From Bettongia penicillata ogilbyi (taxonomy: Eukaryota > Chordata > Mammalia > Diprotodontia > Potoroidae): DNA of 64,000 bases. The translations under genes and the position numbers were made by a program. Of the stretch, positions 11,166 through 22,069 are shown in pieces (positions within the stretch are counted from its first letter, which is position 1; the number at the start of each line of letters is the position of its first letter). The notes under the pieces are model-generated. The model did no database searches and had not been told where the DNA came from. It was given only the letters and a program-made list of their open reading frames with translations. The stretch spans positions 255,279-319,278 of the forward strand of contig JAJHZJ010000220.1 in NCBI GenBank assembly GCA_023548195.1. Direction: 5' to 3'.

Positions 11166-14100
11166 TGGCGAGAAAGACACAGATAATAATCATAACCGTG
11201 AATGTGAATGGAATGAAATCTCCTATAAAATGGAGATAGTAGAATGGATTAAAAACAATAATCCTACAATATGTTGTTTACAAAAAACACATCTGAGAAA
11301 GGGGAAAACACAAAAATAAAAAGTGAAAGGATGAAGAAGAATAAATTATGTTTCACCCAGTTAAAAAAAAAAACAAAAAAACAAACGAGAAATAAAAAAC
11401 AAAGTTTTGCAGGGCTATCAATCCTAATCACAGATAAAGCAAAAGCAAAAATAGATCTAATCAAATAAGAGAAGGAGGCAAACTATATCCTACTAAAAAT
11501 GCACCGTAGACAACGATATAATACCATTATTAAACACATATGCACCAAGTAACATAGTATCCACAATCTTAAAGGAAAAAGGTAAGGAAGTGACAGGAAG
11601 AAATAAACAGCTAAAATGTACAGGGGGAACTAAAACTCCCCCTCTCTGAACGTGATAAATCCAACCTCAAAATAAAAAAGAAAGAGGTTAAGTGGGAGAA
11701 TAGAATTCTAGAAAATGTAGATATGATAGTCCTCTGGAGAAAATTGAATGGGGATAGAAAGGAACACACTTTTTTCTCAGAGGTGCATGGAGCACATACA
11801 AAAATTGACCGTGTACTAGGGCATAAAACCCTCACAATCCAGTGCAGAAAGGCAAAAATAGTCATCCTTTTCAGATCATGATAAAATAAAAGTTACATGT
11901 AATAAAGGCCATGGAAAGATGGACCAAAAGATAATTGGAAATTAAATATTCTATTCCTAAAAATGAGTGTCAAACAACTTATCATAGAAACAATCAATAA
12001 CTTCATTTAAAAAATGTCAAAAATGTGATAATTTGCCAAAATTTATGGGATGCAGTGAAAGCAGTTCTTAGGGGAAATTTTGTATCTCTGAGTGCTTATA
12101 TGAAAAAAATAAAGAGATCAAAGAATTGGGCATGCACCTGAAGAAAAAAAAAAAAACCTAGAAAAAGAATAAATTGAATATCCCCAATTAAATACCAAAC
12201 TAGAAAAACTGAAAACCAAAGAAGATTAATAAAATTAAAAGTAAGAAAATGATTGAACTAATAAATAAAGCTAAGAATTAGTTTTATGGAAAAAGACAAT
12301 AAAATTGGTAAATCTTTGGTTGATTTGATTTTTAAAAATGAAATAAGAAAACTAAACTACCAGTACCAAAAATGAAAAAGGATGAATTCACTTCCAATGA
12401 AGAGGAAATTAAAATAATAATTAGAAATTATTTTGTCCAATTCTGTGCCCATAAATTTGACAATTTTAGAGAAATGGATGAATATTTATGAAAATATTAA
12501 TTACCCAGATTTACAGAAGAGGAAGAAATATTCTTGAATAATCCCATCTCAGAAAAAGAAATTGAAAAAGTCACCTATGAACACTCTAGGGGAAAAAAAA
12601 CTCTGAGGCCAGATGAATTTACAAGTGAATTTTGTCAAATATTTGAAGAACAGTTAATTCCATATTATATGTTCTATAATATTCCATAATATTATGTAGA
12701 CTCTTTGGGAAAATTGATGAGGCTGGTATCCTACCAAATTCTTTTTTATGATATAAATACAGTGCTGATACCTAAACTAGGAAGAATCAAAACAGAGAAA
12801 GAAAACTATAGATCAATTTCCCTAATGAATATAAACACAGAAATTTCAAATAAGATACTAGTGAAAAGATTATAGCAACTTATCACAAGAATAATACACT
12901 TTGATCAGGGAGGTTTGATCAGGAATGCAGAGCCGGTTCAATATTAGGAAAACTATCAGCATCATTGATCATATCAACAACAAAACTAACAGAATCCATA
13001 GGATTATCTCAATAGTTGCAGAAAAATCTAGGAAAGACTCATTCCTACTGAAAATATTGGGGAGCATAGGAATAAATGTAGCCTCTCTTAAAATGATAAG
13101 TAGCATCTCCCTAAAACCATCAGCAAACACTCTATGTAATGGGGATAAACTAGATGCATTTCCAATAAGGTCAGGAGGGGAAAAAGGATGTCCATTGTCA
13201 TCACTGTTACTCAAAATGGTATTAGAAATGTCAGCTTAAGCAAGAAGAGAAAAAAAAAAAGAAATTGAAGGAATTAGAATAGGCAAAGCAGCAACTAACC
13301 TATCAACTCTTCACAGATAATATGATAATATACTTAGAGAATCGAGTGAAAACATTAGAAATAACAAAATATTTAGCAAAGGTGCAGGATATAAATAAAC
13401 CCATACAAACCACCTGCATTTCTATGCATTACTAAGAAAGTCCAAAAGCAAGAAATTGAAAGAGAAATCCCATTTAAAGTTACTGTCAATACTATAAAAT
13501 AGTTGTGAGTCTATATGCCAAGACAAATCCAGGGACTATATTAACACAATTACAAAACATTTTTGCAGAAATAAAGTTAGATCTAAATAATTAAAAGAAA
13601 ATCAGTTGCTTATGAGTAGGCACAGCTAATATAATAAAAAATACTATTCTGTCTAAATGAATTTACTTGTTCAGTGCCATACCAATCAAACAACCAAAAA
13701 GCTATTTTAAAAAACTACAAAAAAAATAACATCACCCTTTATTTAGAAGAACAAAAGATCCAGAATATCAAAGGAATTAATGAAAAGAAATGCTATAGAA
13801 GGTGGTCTAGCCACAGTACATCTTAAATTGTCTTATAAAGCAGCAATCATCAAAAACACTTGGTATTTCCAAAGAAATAGAGAGGTAAATCAATGGAATA
13901 TGTGACGTGCACAAGACATAGAGTTCAAGTATCATAGCAGTCTACTGTTTGATAAACTCAAGGAGCCCAGCTTCTGAGATAAGAACTCACTCTCTGAGAA
14001 AACTGCTCAGGAAACTGGATAATAGCATGGGGAAAACTAAGCATAGAACACTGCCTGACATCGTAGACAATAATAAAGTCCAAATATGACCTAGTACATG

Positions 14101-15250
14101 ATCTAGGTATAAAGACTGATTCTATAAATAAATTAGAGGAGCAAGAGATATTTTATTTGTCAGATCTATGGAGAATGGAGAAATTTACAACCAAACAAGA
14201 GGTAGAGAACATTATGAGATGCAAAATGGATAATTTTGATTACATTAAGTTGAAAAGATTTTCCACAAACAAACCCAATGAAACCAAGATTAGAGAAAAG
14301 TGGAAAACTAGGGAACAATTTTTACTACTAGTGTCTCTGATAAAGGCCTCATTTCTAAAATATATAAAGAGCTGAGTCAAATTTACATGAATGCAAGTCA
14401 TTCCCAAATTGATAAATGGTCAAAGGACATCAACAGACAATTTTCAGAGGAGGAAATTAAACTACCTATAGTTATATGAAAAAATGCTCTAAATCATTAT
14501 TGATTAGAGAGATGCAAATCAAAACAACTCCAAGATATCATACCACACCTATCAGACTGGCAAATATGAGAAAACATGAAGATGATAAATATTGGAGAAG
14601 ATGTGGAAGAATTGGAACACCAATTCATTGTTGATGGAACTATGAACTGATCCAACCATTCTGGAAAGCAATGTGAGATTGTGCCCAAAAGGTTACAAAA
14701 ATGTGTATTCCCTTTGACCCAGGAGTATACTTTAGGGTTTTATCCCAAAGAAGTCATAAAAATAAGAAAAGGTCATACATTTAAAAAAAAATATATATTT
14801 ATAGCAGTTCTTTGTGTGGAGGCCAAGCACTGGAAATGGAGGGAACGCCCATCAATAGTGAAATGACTGAACAAGTTCTGGTATATGAATGGAATGGAAA
14901 ATTATTGAGCCATAAGAAATGACAAACAAGAGGACTTCAGAAAACTGAGGAACAACTTTTATGAGCTATTGCCACGTGAAGGGAGTAAAACGAGGAGAAC
15001 AGTACACAACAGTATACACAGCAACAGCCCATGGTATATGATGTCTGATTTTGATAGAATTAGAGTCATTCTCAGCAAAGGCAAGGACTTAAAACATTTC
15101 CAAAGGACGCGCAAGGCAAAATGCCTTCCACATCCAGAGAAAGAACTATGGAGTCAGAATGCAGAGAGAAGCAGACTATTTTCTCCTTTGATAGGTTTTG
15201 TTTTTCTCATAGTTTCTCCCCTTCTCCATAATTCTTCCATGAAACATTAC
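11166..15250 (+). pseudogene. L1 ORF2 remnant (endonuclease - reverse transcriptase)
   Basis: The start is ATGGCGAGAAAGACACAG. The first codons give an N-V-N-G motif, as at the start of L1 apurinic-type endonuclease domains, before an in-frame TAG. The RT domain lies around 12420-13500; its catalytic Phe-Ala-Asp-Asp motif is altered to F-T-D-N near 13315, so the active site is lost. A 104-codon open stretch at 12925-13239 is RT core sequence. The C-terminal cysteine-rich region and the usual L1 end around 14880-15160 (CCACATCCAGAGAAAGAACT) follow. Stops and frameshifts occur throughout. Confidence 0.85.
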
Positions 15251-15348
15251 TAATGTGAAAATGTGTATAATAGGAATGTATGTGTTGGGTTCTTATAAGA
15301 TTACATGCTGTCTTGGGGAGGGTGGGAGGAGGAAGGGGGAGAAAAATT

Positions 15349-15364
15349 AAAACTTATGGAAGTG
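15349..15364 (+). repeat. 5' target-site duplication of the chimeric insertion
   Basis: AAAACTTATGGAAGTG is identical to 16643-16658. In the interrupted L1 the sequence runs on directly from this 16-mer to AATGTTGGAAACTG at 16659. Confidence 0.93.
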
Positions 15365-15597
15365 GGAGGCTCAGATTCAATCCAACTCAGACTCTGTCTA
15401 GCTGGGATTCTATCTGGCCAGCTTGTGAGTACAAGCGTTACAAATGCTTAGGCTCCTTAAGAGCCAACACAATTTAGTGAATCTTTAATAAACTTTGTTT
15501 TCTTTGACTTTAAGAAGGCTTGAATCGAATTCATTAGAGCACGACCCGGACTGTCGGTATTTTGGGGTCCCCTATCACCCCTCAACCTCGTTATTTA
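15365..15597 (+). repeat. Retroviral LTR portion (R-U5) at the 5' end of the chimera
   Basis: The segment has AATAAA at 15487-15492 followed by a T-rich stretch, and lies directly upstream of a primer binding site, the order of R-U5 in a retroviral RNA. No U3 is present: the insert begins about 120 bp before the poly(A) signal, where R would start. This suggests the template was RNA starting at the viral cap site, not a DNA provirus. It is not similar to the solo LTR at 29108-29529. Confidence 0.75.
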
Positions 15598-15615
15598 TGG
15601 TTCGCTGACAGGGAA
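15598..15615 (+). other. Retroviral primer binding site, tRNA-Glu type
   Basis: TGGTTCGCTGACAGGGAA matches the complement of the tRNA-Glu 3' end at 16 of 18 positions, including the initial TGG that pairs with the tRNA CCA. tRNA-Glu priming is known from some endogenous retroviruses, such as the HERV-E group. Its position right after U5 supports the assignment. Confidence 0.8.
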
Positions 15616-16131
15616 AGCTGCTAATCTCAAATTCTTCTGCTAAAAGTGGAAGATATGTAAGCCTCCCCCTCCCTCTATCCCCTACTTGCTCTCCAAGTAC
15701 CTTGGAAGTGTATTTTTGGACCTGGCTTCAGGTCCCAGTATCAGGCAAAATCTCTGAACTTTCTGGGCACTACAGAGTTAGAGACTCAGGTTGTCGGTCC
15801 GTTGGTTAGGCAGCAGACCTAGGAATTCTCTGGATTTCCTGGGTGCAATAACTTGCTGGGCGATAGAGTTGGAGACTCAGTTTGTCAGTCCAGAGGCCGT
15901 GCTTGAGGCTGTGGACCTGGGCATACCCTCCAAAGCACAATTCTCTGAACTTTCTGGGCACTAGAAGGTTAGAGAAACATCAGTTAAGTTAATTCTCTGG
16001 ATTTCCTGGGAGCAAGGAAATCAGGGAAAACTTGGTTATTTTTGTCCTCTTTTTTTTTTTTTCTCTCTCAAAGCTTACTTCCATGTCCTCCTTTAAGGAG
16101 GCAGGGGGACTACCCCCCACACACAAAAAAA
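15616..16131 (+). other. Retroviral 5' leader with internal repeats
   Basis: This is untranslated sequence between the primer binding site and the gag start. It contains repeated modules: TCTCTGAACTTTCTGGGCAC at 15751 and again (with the same core) at 15942; AATTCTCTGGATTTCCTGGG at 15824 and 15991; a GAGACTCAG-TTGTC-GTCC block at 15781 and 15872. In retroviruses this region carries dimerisation and packaging signals; that role is inferred here only from position. Confidence 0.65.
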
Positions 16132-16221
16132 GTGGATCAAAATTAATCAATCCCAAGGAATTCTCCTTTGGGCTGCCTTTTACAAAACTGGAAAAAAATT
16201 AACTTCTCTAAAGACCTGAGG
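16132..16221 (+). pseudogene. Start of a retroviral gag gene, broken
   Basis: About 30 codons in one frame include the run S-P-L-G-C-L-L-Q-N-W-K-K-I (from 16162), which resembles the start of the Gag matrix domain of gammaretrovirus-like elements. The frame lies where gag should begin after the leader. Breaks: the codon at the expected start is GTG, the next codon does not encode Gly, and codon 5 (16144-16146) is a TAA stop. The frame ends where the sequence switches to HAL1/L1. It cannot make a protein. Confidence 0.65.
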
Positions 16222-16642
16222 GAAATATAGTCAGTCTTACACAACATGACTACTATCGAAGTCATTTGCAAAACTACACAGATATGGCCTATATTGAATT
16301 GCTTGCCTTCCCAAAGGGAATAGGTGGGGAGGGAGGGATGAAGAGAAGTTGGAACCCAAAGTTTAAGGAACAAGTGTTGAGTATTTTTCTTGCTAGTAGG
16401 AAATAAGAAATACAGGCAATGGGGAATGGAAAGTTATCTGGCCCTACAGGACAAAAGAGAAGATGGGGACAAGGGAAGGGAGGGATGATAGAAGAGAGGG
16501 CAGATTGGTGATAGGGGAAATTAGAATGCTCAGTGTATTGGGGTGGGAGAAGGGGACAAATGGGGAGAAAATTTGGAACCCAAAATTTTGTGAAAATGAA
16601 TGTAAAAAGTTAAATAAATAAATTTAAGAAAATAAAAAAAAA
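16219..16642 (+). repeat. HAL1/L1 3' end forming the tail of the chimera
   Basis: From GAGGGAAATA onward the sequence follows the reverse complement of 38776-39200 closely, including ACTACACAGATATGGCCTATATTGAATTGC and the end AAATGGGGAGAAAATTTGGA. It is plus-oriented and ends in an A-rich tail. Confidence 0.9.
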
Positions 16643-16658
16643 AAAACTTATGGAAGTG
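16643..16658 (+). repeat. 3' target-site duplication of the chimeric insertion
   Basis: This is the second copy of AAAACTTATGGAAGTG. It directly follows, and partly overlaps, the A tail. Confidence 0.93.
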
Positions 16659-16709
16659 AATGTTGGAAACTGAAAACAAATAAATTAGTAAATTGGGATG
16701 GGGGGAAGC

Positions 16710-16726
16710 AAAAGAGTATTAAAAAG
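16710..16726 (+). repeat. 3' target-site duplication of the full-length L1
   Basis: AAAAGAGTATTAAAAAG follows the L1 3' end and pairs with 8393-8409. The two copies lie 8.3 kb apart, so chance identity is unlikely. Confidence 0.85.
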
Positions 16727-17290
16727 CCAAAAGTTTGGAACAATATCTCCATGCCTATCCCAGGTGAGCAGGATCCAACTTTACTGTAAAGTTCAAAGTC
16801 AAGAAACAGACTAGAAAAATGAGCAAATAACAACTTAAGAGAAACTGACAATGAAAAGCTATCATGGTGATAGGATAGATCAAGACAAATACTCAGAAGA
16901 AGATAGTGATATGAAAAGAACCACATGCAAAGACTCAAAGAAAAATTCCCAAAGAACAGAAACTCAACACAAAATCCTGAAAGTGCTACAGAAAAGAGCA
17001 GAATAAAAATAGTTTAAAAATCAAAAAGAGGTTTTAGAGGAAAAAATGGCGAAATAAATATGAACAATGTGAGAAAACTATGAGAAGGGAATTTACAGCT
17101 TGTTAAAAGAGGTGCACATAGATACACAAAATACTGAAATATCACTTAAAAAGACAACATTGGTCACATTATAAAAGATGCTGAAAATGCCACTCCCTAC
17201 ACTTAAAAATTAAGAACAAAATCAATTACAAACAAGTGTACTCACACAAAACAAAATTTAGCATTAGCCATGTTCAAAAAGAAATACATG
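16727..17290 (+). repeat. L1 5'UTR/ORF1 fragment
   Basis: The text around 16800-17110 (AGAAACAGACTAGAAAAATGAGC, TATGAACAATGTGAGAAAAC, GTTAAAAGAGGTGCACA) matches the start of a marsupial L1 ORF1 and its coiled coil. It is broken by stops and lacks the rest of the element. Confidence 0.6.
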
Positions 17291-17429
17291 GTAAGCAGCT
17301 TTCTTGACTTAATTTTTCTCTAATATTCATGATGTTTTATCAAAAATCTTCTGGTTTTCTTGTTGTTCATTACACTGACTTGAATTCTCAAGTAAAGATT
17401 GTTTGTCTTTACAATAATTTTATTATTGT

Positions 17430-18085
<656 letters not shown>

Positions 18086-18400
18086 ATTTGGGTAGGTGAA
18101 AAGTAGACATTACAGATCATGAAAGTAGACATTTGTACAAAACAATTACTAGAGTACATATATTATAGTTGAGCCCAAATTATAAGGAAATGCTACTGGT
18201 ACTTTTAGTAATTAAATGGCTCAGTTGAAATACAAAGCAAATCTTCTATAATAGAGCAGTTTTATGCTATTGTGAGCCACTGAGGCACCAAAGTATTCTA
18301 GGCCCTTGTCTACATTACTAATTTATTGCAATGCTTTATTTCCCCTATTTGGCTATTTCCTTCTCAAAGCCTCAGGTGTTTTGTTTATGGTTTGTTTCTT

Positions 18401-20147
18401 GTTTTTTTTTTCCCTGTTGGAAAATGAGCAAAGATATTAAATCTCAAGTTTATTAAAATATGCTCAATAGGTTATTACTATAAAGGGAACAAAAGTTTGG
18501 ATTCACTAAGCTTTAAGGTCCTCACTTTGTTTGGTAACATCAACCACCTTCACCTGATCCCTGAGGGAAGCTACTCTAGCAATGCAAACAGTGCTTGTAA
18601 CATTGATCCAAATTTAGAAAGCTTAGATTCAAGGCAAATATATTTTGCTGAAATACCAAAAGCTTGTCATCCATGGACTTATTTTCTGCTTAAATCCTTA
18701 CATGTAGACTATTTATGAGAGTACTTTCCTTACGTACTAGAATATTTAAGCTCTCCATTAGAAACGTCTGAAATAACCATAAGCTACAGAGAGGAGATCT
18801 AAAAGGCATTATTTTACAGATCCAGCCAACAACATTTTTACTCAATTTACCCAATTTCAAACAGTTATCTAAATCTAGATATGGCACAATTATACATTGC
18901 AATTACGGCAGAATTAGATAAAAACTTGGTACCAGGTTGACCAGATCTCAGTTATTAAGAACAAGCAGTTGAGGATAGCACCTTATTCATTTATTTCCTC
19001 TTCCTCAAGTGGATTTCAAATTGTTTCATTATGATGACTTTTCTCAATCATTTCCAACAAGGAATATACCTCAATATTAGCATCCAGAACATTTTTCATA
19101 CTGTTTGCCTTCTCATTTGCTAGATCTACAACTGCCCATACCTGTAGGGTATCCAACTGAAAATTTTCTCCATCTGATAGCTGAGGATTGTTACAAATAA
19201 AACACCTATGATTTACTCTATGTCCTTTGCTCAAATCATAATCAATTCAAAATTCAAAGAAATCAACCCAACCTCCCATACCCAATCCATTTGTTACAGT
19301 TTATTTTTGTAAATTAATACACATATAATTATCATTATATTCGTTGCATGTGTATACTGAAATGTTGAGGTAAGTGGTAAACAAGAAGGATCTGCTGTGC
19401 CCTTGAAACTGACCTCTGAATACCCAGGAGTAAGATCAAAAGCCACAAAGTATATGACCATCCTTGTTATTTAGTGTCTTTTTGTCTACAATATTCCAAT
19501 AAAATTGTGAAAAGATATAGCCATGAATTTAAGAAGAAAAAAAACCAATCTCCACATGTGTTGTAGTTTTGTTGGGAGGTGAGAGATGATGTAACAATAT
19601 CAGGAATGTTATGAGGACATTCAGGAATTCTTTTCCATCTTTATACTCTGGGATGATGAAACTGGAAAGCTCTGGGGGAGAATGCAAAACCAGGGATCCT
19701 TGTCTGATGATCACATTTTAAAATATGGAGATCTGTGGTACTTATTTAAACAACCCATCTTCAAGCAAATTGATGTCACAGCAACAAATGGACTCCTCTT
19801 CAACTGGCGGACATTCTGTAGGAAATATTCAATCCCTTTCAACAATAAAACTGCAGTAGGTTTTCTGTTCTGTTGAGTTCATTTTTTATTTTGGTGTTAA
19901 GAACAGTTGAGTGGTCAAAGCCTTTAAAGCTAAGGTAAAATCTTGACTTTTCTTCACATGTAATCTTTCGGTTAATTTATTTAGTCTAGTACATGTACTA
20001 AAGATATAATCAGATCCTATGTAAACGCTTGGAATTAGCTTCTTTTCACAGCTTCACTTGGTACATATAACATCCTAATGATCATGTGGCACTTCTGTCT
20101 GCATTTCCTTTTTAATAATTTTGACATAAAATTCATGAACTGTTATT
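18401..20147 (-). pseudogene. MEAK7: Processed pseudogene of MEAK7 (TLDC1), TLDc-domain protein
   Basis: Read on -, the sequence gives a broken but continuous TLDc protein with no introns. Landmarks in order: an I-I-R-M-L-Y stretch then D-L-I-I-S-L-V-H-V-L (near 20000); V-P-Q-I-S-I-F and V-I-I-R-Q-G-S-L-V-L; P-E-L-S-S-F-I-I-P-E; F-S-Q-F; K-D-G-H-I-L-C-G-F; N-G-L-G-M-G-G (19271-19291); S-K-G-H; and L-D-T-L-Q-V-W-A-V, ending with K-N-V-L-D-A-N and a stop at 19016. This is the layout of MEAK7/TLDC1, which in mammals promotes an mTOR-related growth pathway at lysosomes. At least five in-frame stops and some frameshifts disable it. A ~600-bp 3'UTR follows, with AATAAA (minus strand, 18449-18454) and an A tail (T run 18402-18411). 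TTTGTTTCTT at 18391-18400 recurs at 20148-20157 and is read as the TSD. The 5' end is truncated at roughly residue 90 of the protein. Confidence 0.88.
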
Positions 20148-20157
20148 TTTGTTTCTT

Positions 20158-20512
20158 ATGTATTCACTAGGACCCAGAGTAGTTCCTGTCAGGTCAATAC
20201 TGCTCCTTTCAGCTTCAATCATACAGCCTCATGGTCATTTTCTTGGGCAGAGCATCCTCAAGGTAAATTTGTGACAGAATCATGATAAAGTAAATGGAAA
20301 GTGGAAGGTGTATTCAGTAATGGGACATTATAGCAAAAAGGTGGAGGATGGCTTATCTACCTGAAGTTGCCAACTCCTTTGAAATACAATCCTCTAGCTC
20401 CTCCAGCAGTGCTAATGCTCCATTATTAGACTTCATGGCCCTGATGGCAGCTTGCTCCATACAGTCTCTCTCTCCAGCTGCCTATCCTGCCTCAGCCCAT
20501 GTCAAAAGGATA
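20158..20512. other. Unassigned; contains a 35-codon minus-strand frame
   Basis: No repeat was recognised. The minus strand has a short open frame, 20353-20460, starting M-E-Q-A-A-I-R-A-M-K and running through L-A-L-L-E-E-L-E-D-C, with protein-like composition. It ends in TAA, and CAG/GTAGAT overlaps its end like a splice donor. No good acceptor precedes it. The function is unknown and it may be chance. Confidence 0.25.
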
Positions 20513-20598
20513 TCTCTATCTCTATCTCTATCTCTATCTCTATCTCTATCTCTATCTCTATCTCTATCTCTATCTATTTATCTATCTATCTATCTATT

Positions 20599-20654
<56 letters not shown>
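20513..20654. repeat. Compound microsatellite (CTATCT)n-(TATC)n-(GA)n
   Basis: A hexamer CTATCT array, then TATC tetramers, then a GA run of about 55 bp. It lies directly upstream of an L1 3'-end fragment. Confidence 0.95.
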
Positions 20655-20655
<1 letters not shown>

Positions 20656-21105
20656 CTACAGATAATATGTAACTATTTATTTACAACAGTGTTGGTGAAG
20701 AATTGTAAGTTAAAGGGATGCCTATCAATTGTGAAATGACTAAACAAGTCATGTATATGTATGATGGAATACTTTTGTGCTATAAGAAATGGTGAACAAT
20801 ATGATTTCAGTAAATCTGGGAAAACATATATGAACTGATGCAAAGCAAAGTTGGTAGATGAGGAGATTGTTGCGTAAAATAACAACAATATTTTAACCGT
20901 GATCAACTGTGAACTATTTATCTGTTCTAATCAGTACAATGATCTGTGACACTCCCATAGGATTCATTATGAAAAAATGTTGTCCACCTGCAGAGACAGA
21001 ACTAATGTGCAGTTTGAGAAATATTTTTGTTCACTTTTCTTTTCTTGCCTTTTTTTGCAGCCTTGTTAATATGGGTGGAAAAATCCATTCTTTTTTCTCA
21101 TAAAA
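20656..21105 (+). repeat. 5'-truncated L1 3' end
   Basis: Blocks of the L1 ORF2 end are readable: GATGCCTATCAATTGTGAAATGAC, TATGATGGAATACTTTTGTGCTATAAGAAATG, ATATGAACTGATGCAAAGCAAAG. The usual post-ORF2 T-rich stretch follows. Confidence 0.7.
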
Positions 21106-22069
21106 TTTTTTTCTACTTTCCATTCTCAATTCATATTAGTCTGAATAAACTCCTAATCTATTTTTCTTTAAATTTTTTATAGATATTCATCAATTCTAGG
21201 TGATTTTGTAAGGAGTTTATCTCTCTCTTACCATCCATACAACATTTTTCTTCTTGACCTGTGAACTCTGGAGTTTGTAAGCCACATTTCTGGGTATGTT
21301 ATACAATAGACAACTTTTCAATTGTATATGGATTTTAATTGACTTGCACATGTCAAGATGGACCCAATACCTTTATGAAGTCCTTAAAATGTGATATGTA
21401 AATGTTTGTGTTTTGTTGTTATCGTTTTTTTTTTGTTTTGTTTTTAGCCAAGATTGTTTGTTGTCATTATTAACTTTTGTTTCATTTTTTTTTTTTGGAG
21501 GGGGGATGGGTTGCTAAGAAGTGAATGGTCTTTAGGTTATCTTTCTAAACTAATTTAGATTCATTTTACCTTACCATTCTCATATTTTCTTATAATTCTT
21601 TCCTTTGAATTTGAGCTAATATTTTATTATTAAATTTTATATTTAACTTTTCTAAATGATTATTTCTTTTCTAAGGTTATCTGATATGTTTCCCAAGACA
21701 AAGTATTTCCTTTTGAGTTTTTCATTAAGAGTTCTGTATGTGAGGTGGACATTACTTTAAGTAAGATGCATTTTGGTGTAAATAAGGTGAATTGTAGATT
21801 TAATTATTTCTTAGAGTTCAGTATCCCAGGATCCATAGTCATAACAGTCATTTGTTCCCAGGTATTCACTATAAGTTCTCATGATTATGATTCAAAACAT
21901 CTCCAGCACATTTATGCAGCTCTATTTAATGATAAATAATATTGCAAATGCACAGTGAGATACAGGGATGATGTGATGTAAACTTGTGAAGTTAATGCTG
22001 GCAATATGCCTTCTTTATCTGTTGCCCTATAAAGCAGGTGGGCATTGCTTGAAGGGGAAGAAAATTTTG
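21106..22069. other. Unassigned AT/T-rich sequence
   Basis: Poly-T-rich stretches (21430, 21488) and general AT richness; no gene or confident repeat assignment. Confidence 0.3.

Larger units (their letters stand above)
15365..16642 (+). mobile_element. Chimeric retroposon: retroviral 5' RNA end fused to HAL1/L1 3' end
   Basis: A 1278-bp insertion splits the 3'UTR of the older L1. From 15365 it holds retroviral R-U5 (AATAAA at 15487), a primer binding site for tRNA-Glu (15598-15615), a ~515-bp leader and about 30 codons of gag (16132-16221). At about 16219 it switches to sequence matching, in reverse complement, the 3' end of the HAL1 at 38776-40832. It ends in an A-rich tail (16628-16646, overlapping the TSD). 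It is bounded by perfect 16-bp repeats AAAACTTATGGAAGTG at 15349-15364 and 16643-16658. The target reads TTTT/AA on the bottom strand, the standard L1-endonuclease site. The two parts are on the same strand and share one TSD pair, so they went in as a single unit. Template switching from HAL1/L1 RNA to viral RNA during reverse transcription is the simplest explanation; reverse transcription of a pre-existing fusion transcript, or a multicopy composite family, are alternatives. Confidence 0.85.
8410..16709 (+). mobile_element. Near full-length L1 retrotransposon, dead, carrying a nested insertion
   Basis: The element opens with AGAGCGGAGCCAAGATGGCA, the usual 5' start of these marsupial L1s. 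It continues through a ~1.1-kb 5'UTR, a broken ORF1 (~9514-10575), a ~590-bp inter-ORF spacer, a broken ORF2 (~11166-15250) and a purine-rich 3'UTR. The 3'UTR is interrupted at 15364 by a later 1.28-kb insertion and resumes at 16659. The flanks AAAAGAGTATGAAAAAG (8393-8409) and 16710-16726 match at 16 of 17 positions and are read as the TSD. Without the nested insertion and its TSD the L1 is about 7.0 kb. Many stops and frameshifts show it is old and immobile. Confidence 0.9.

Noticed and set aside
12925..13239. 104-codon frame as an independent gene
   Set aside because: It is the surviving open piece of the L1 reverse-transcriptase core.
16143..16373. 76-codon minus-strand frame in the chimera
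   Set aside because: It is antisense to the gag start and HAL1 tail and has no motif of its own.
19682..19876. 64-codon plus-strand frame
   Set aside because: It is antisense to the MEAK7 pseudogene, whose minus-strand reading explains the sequence.
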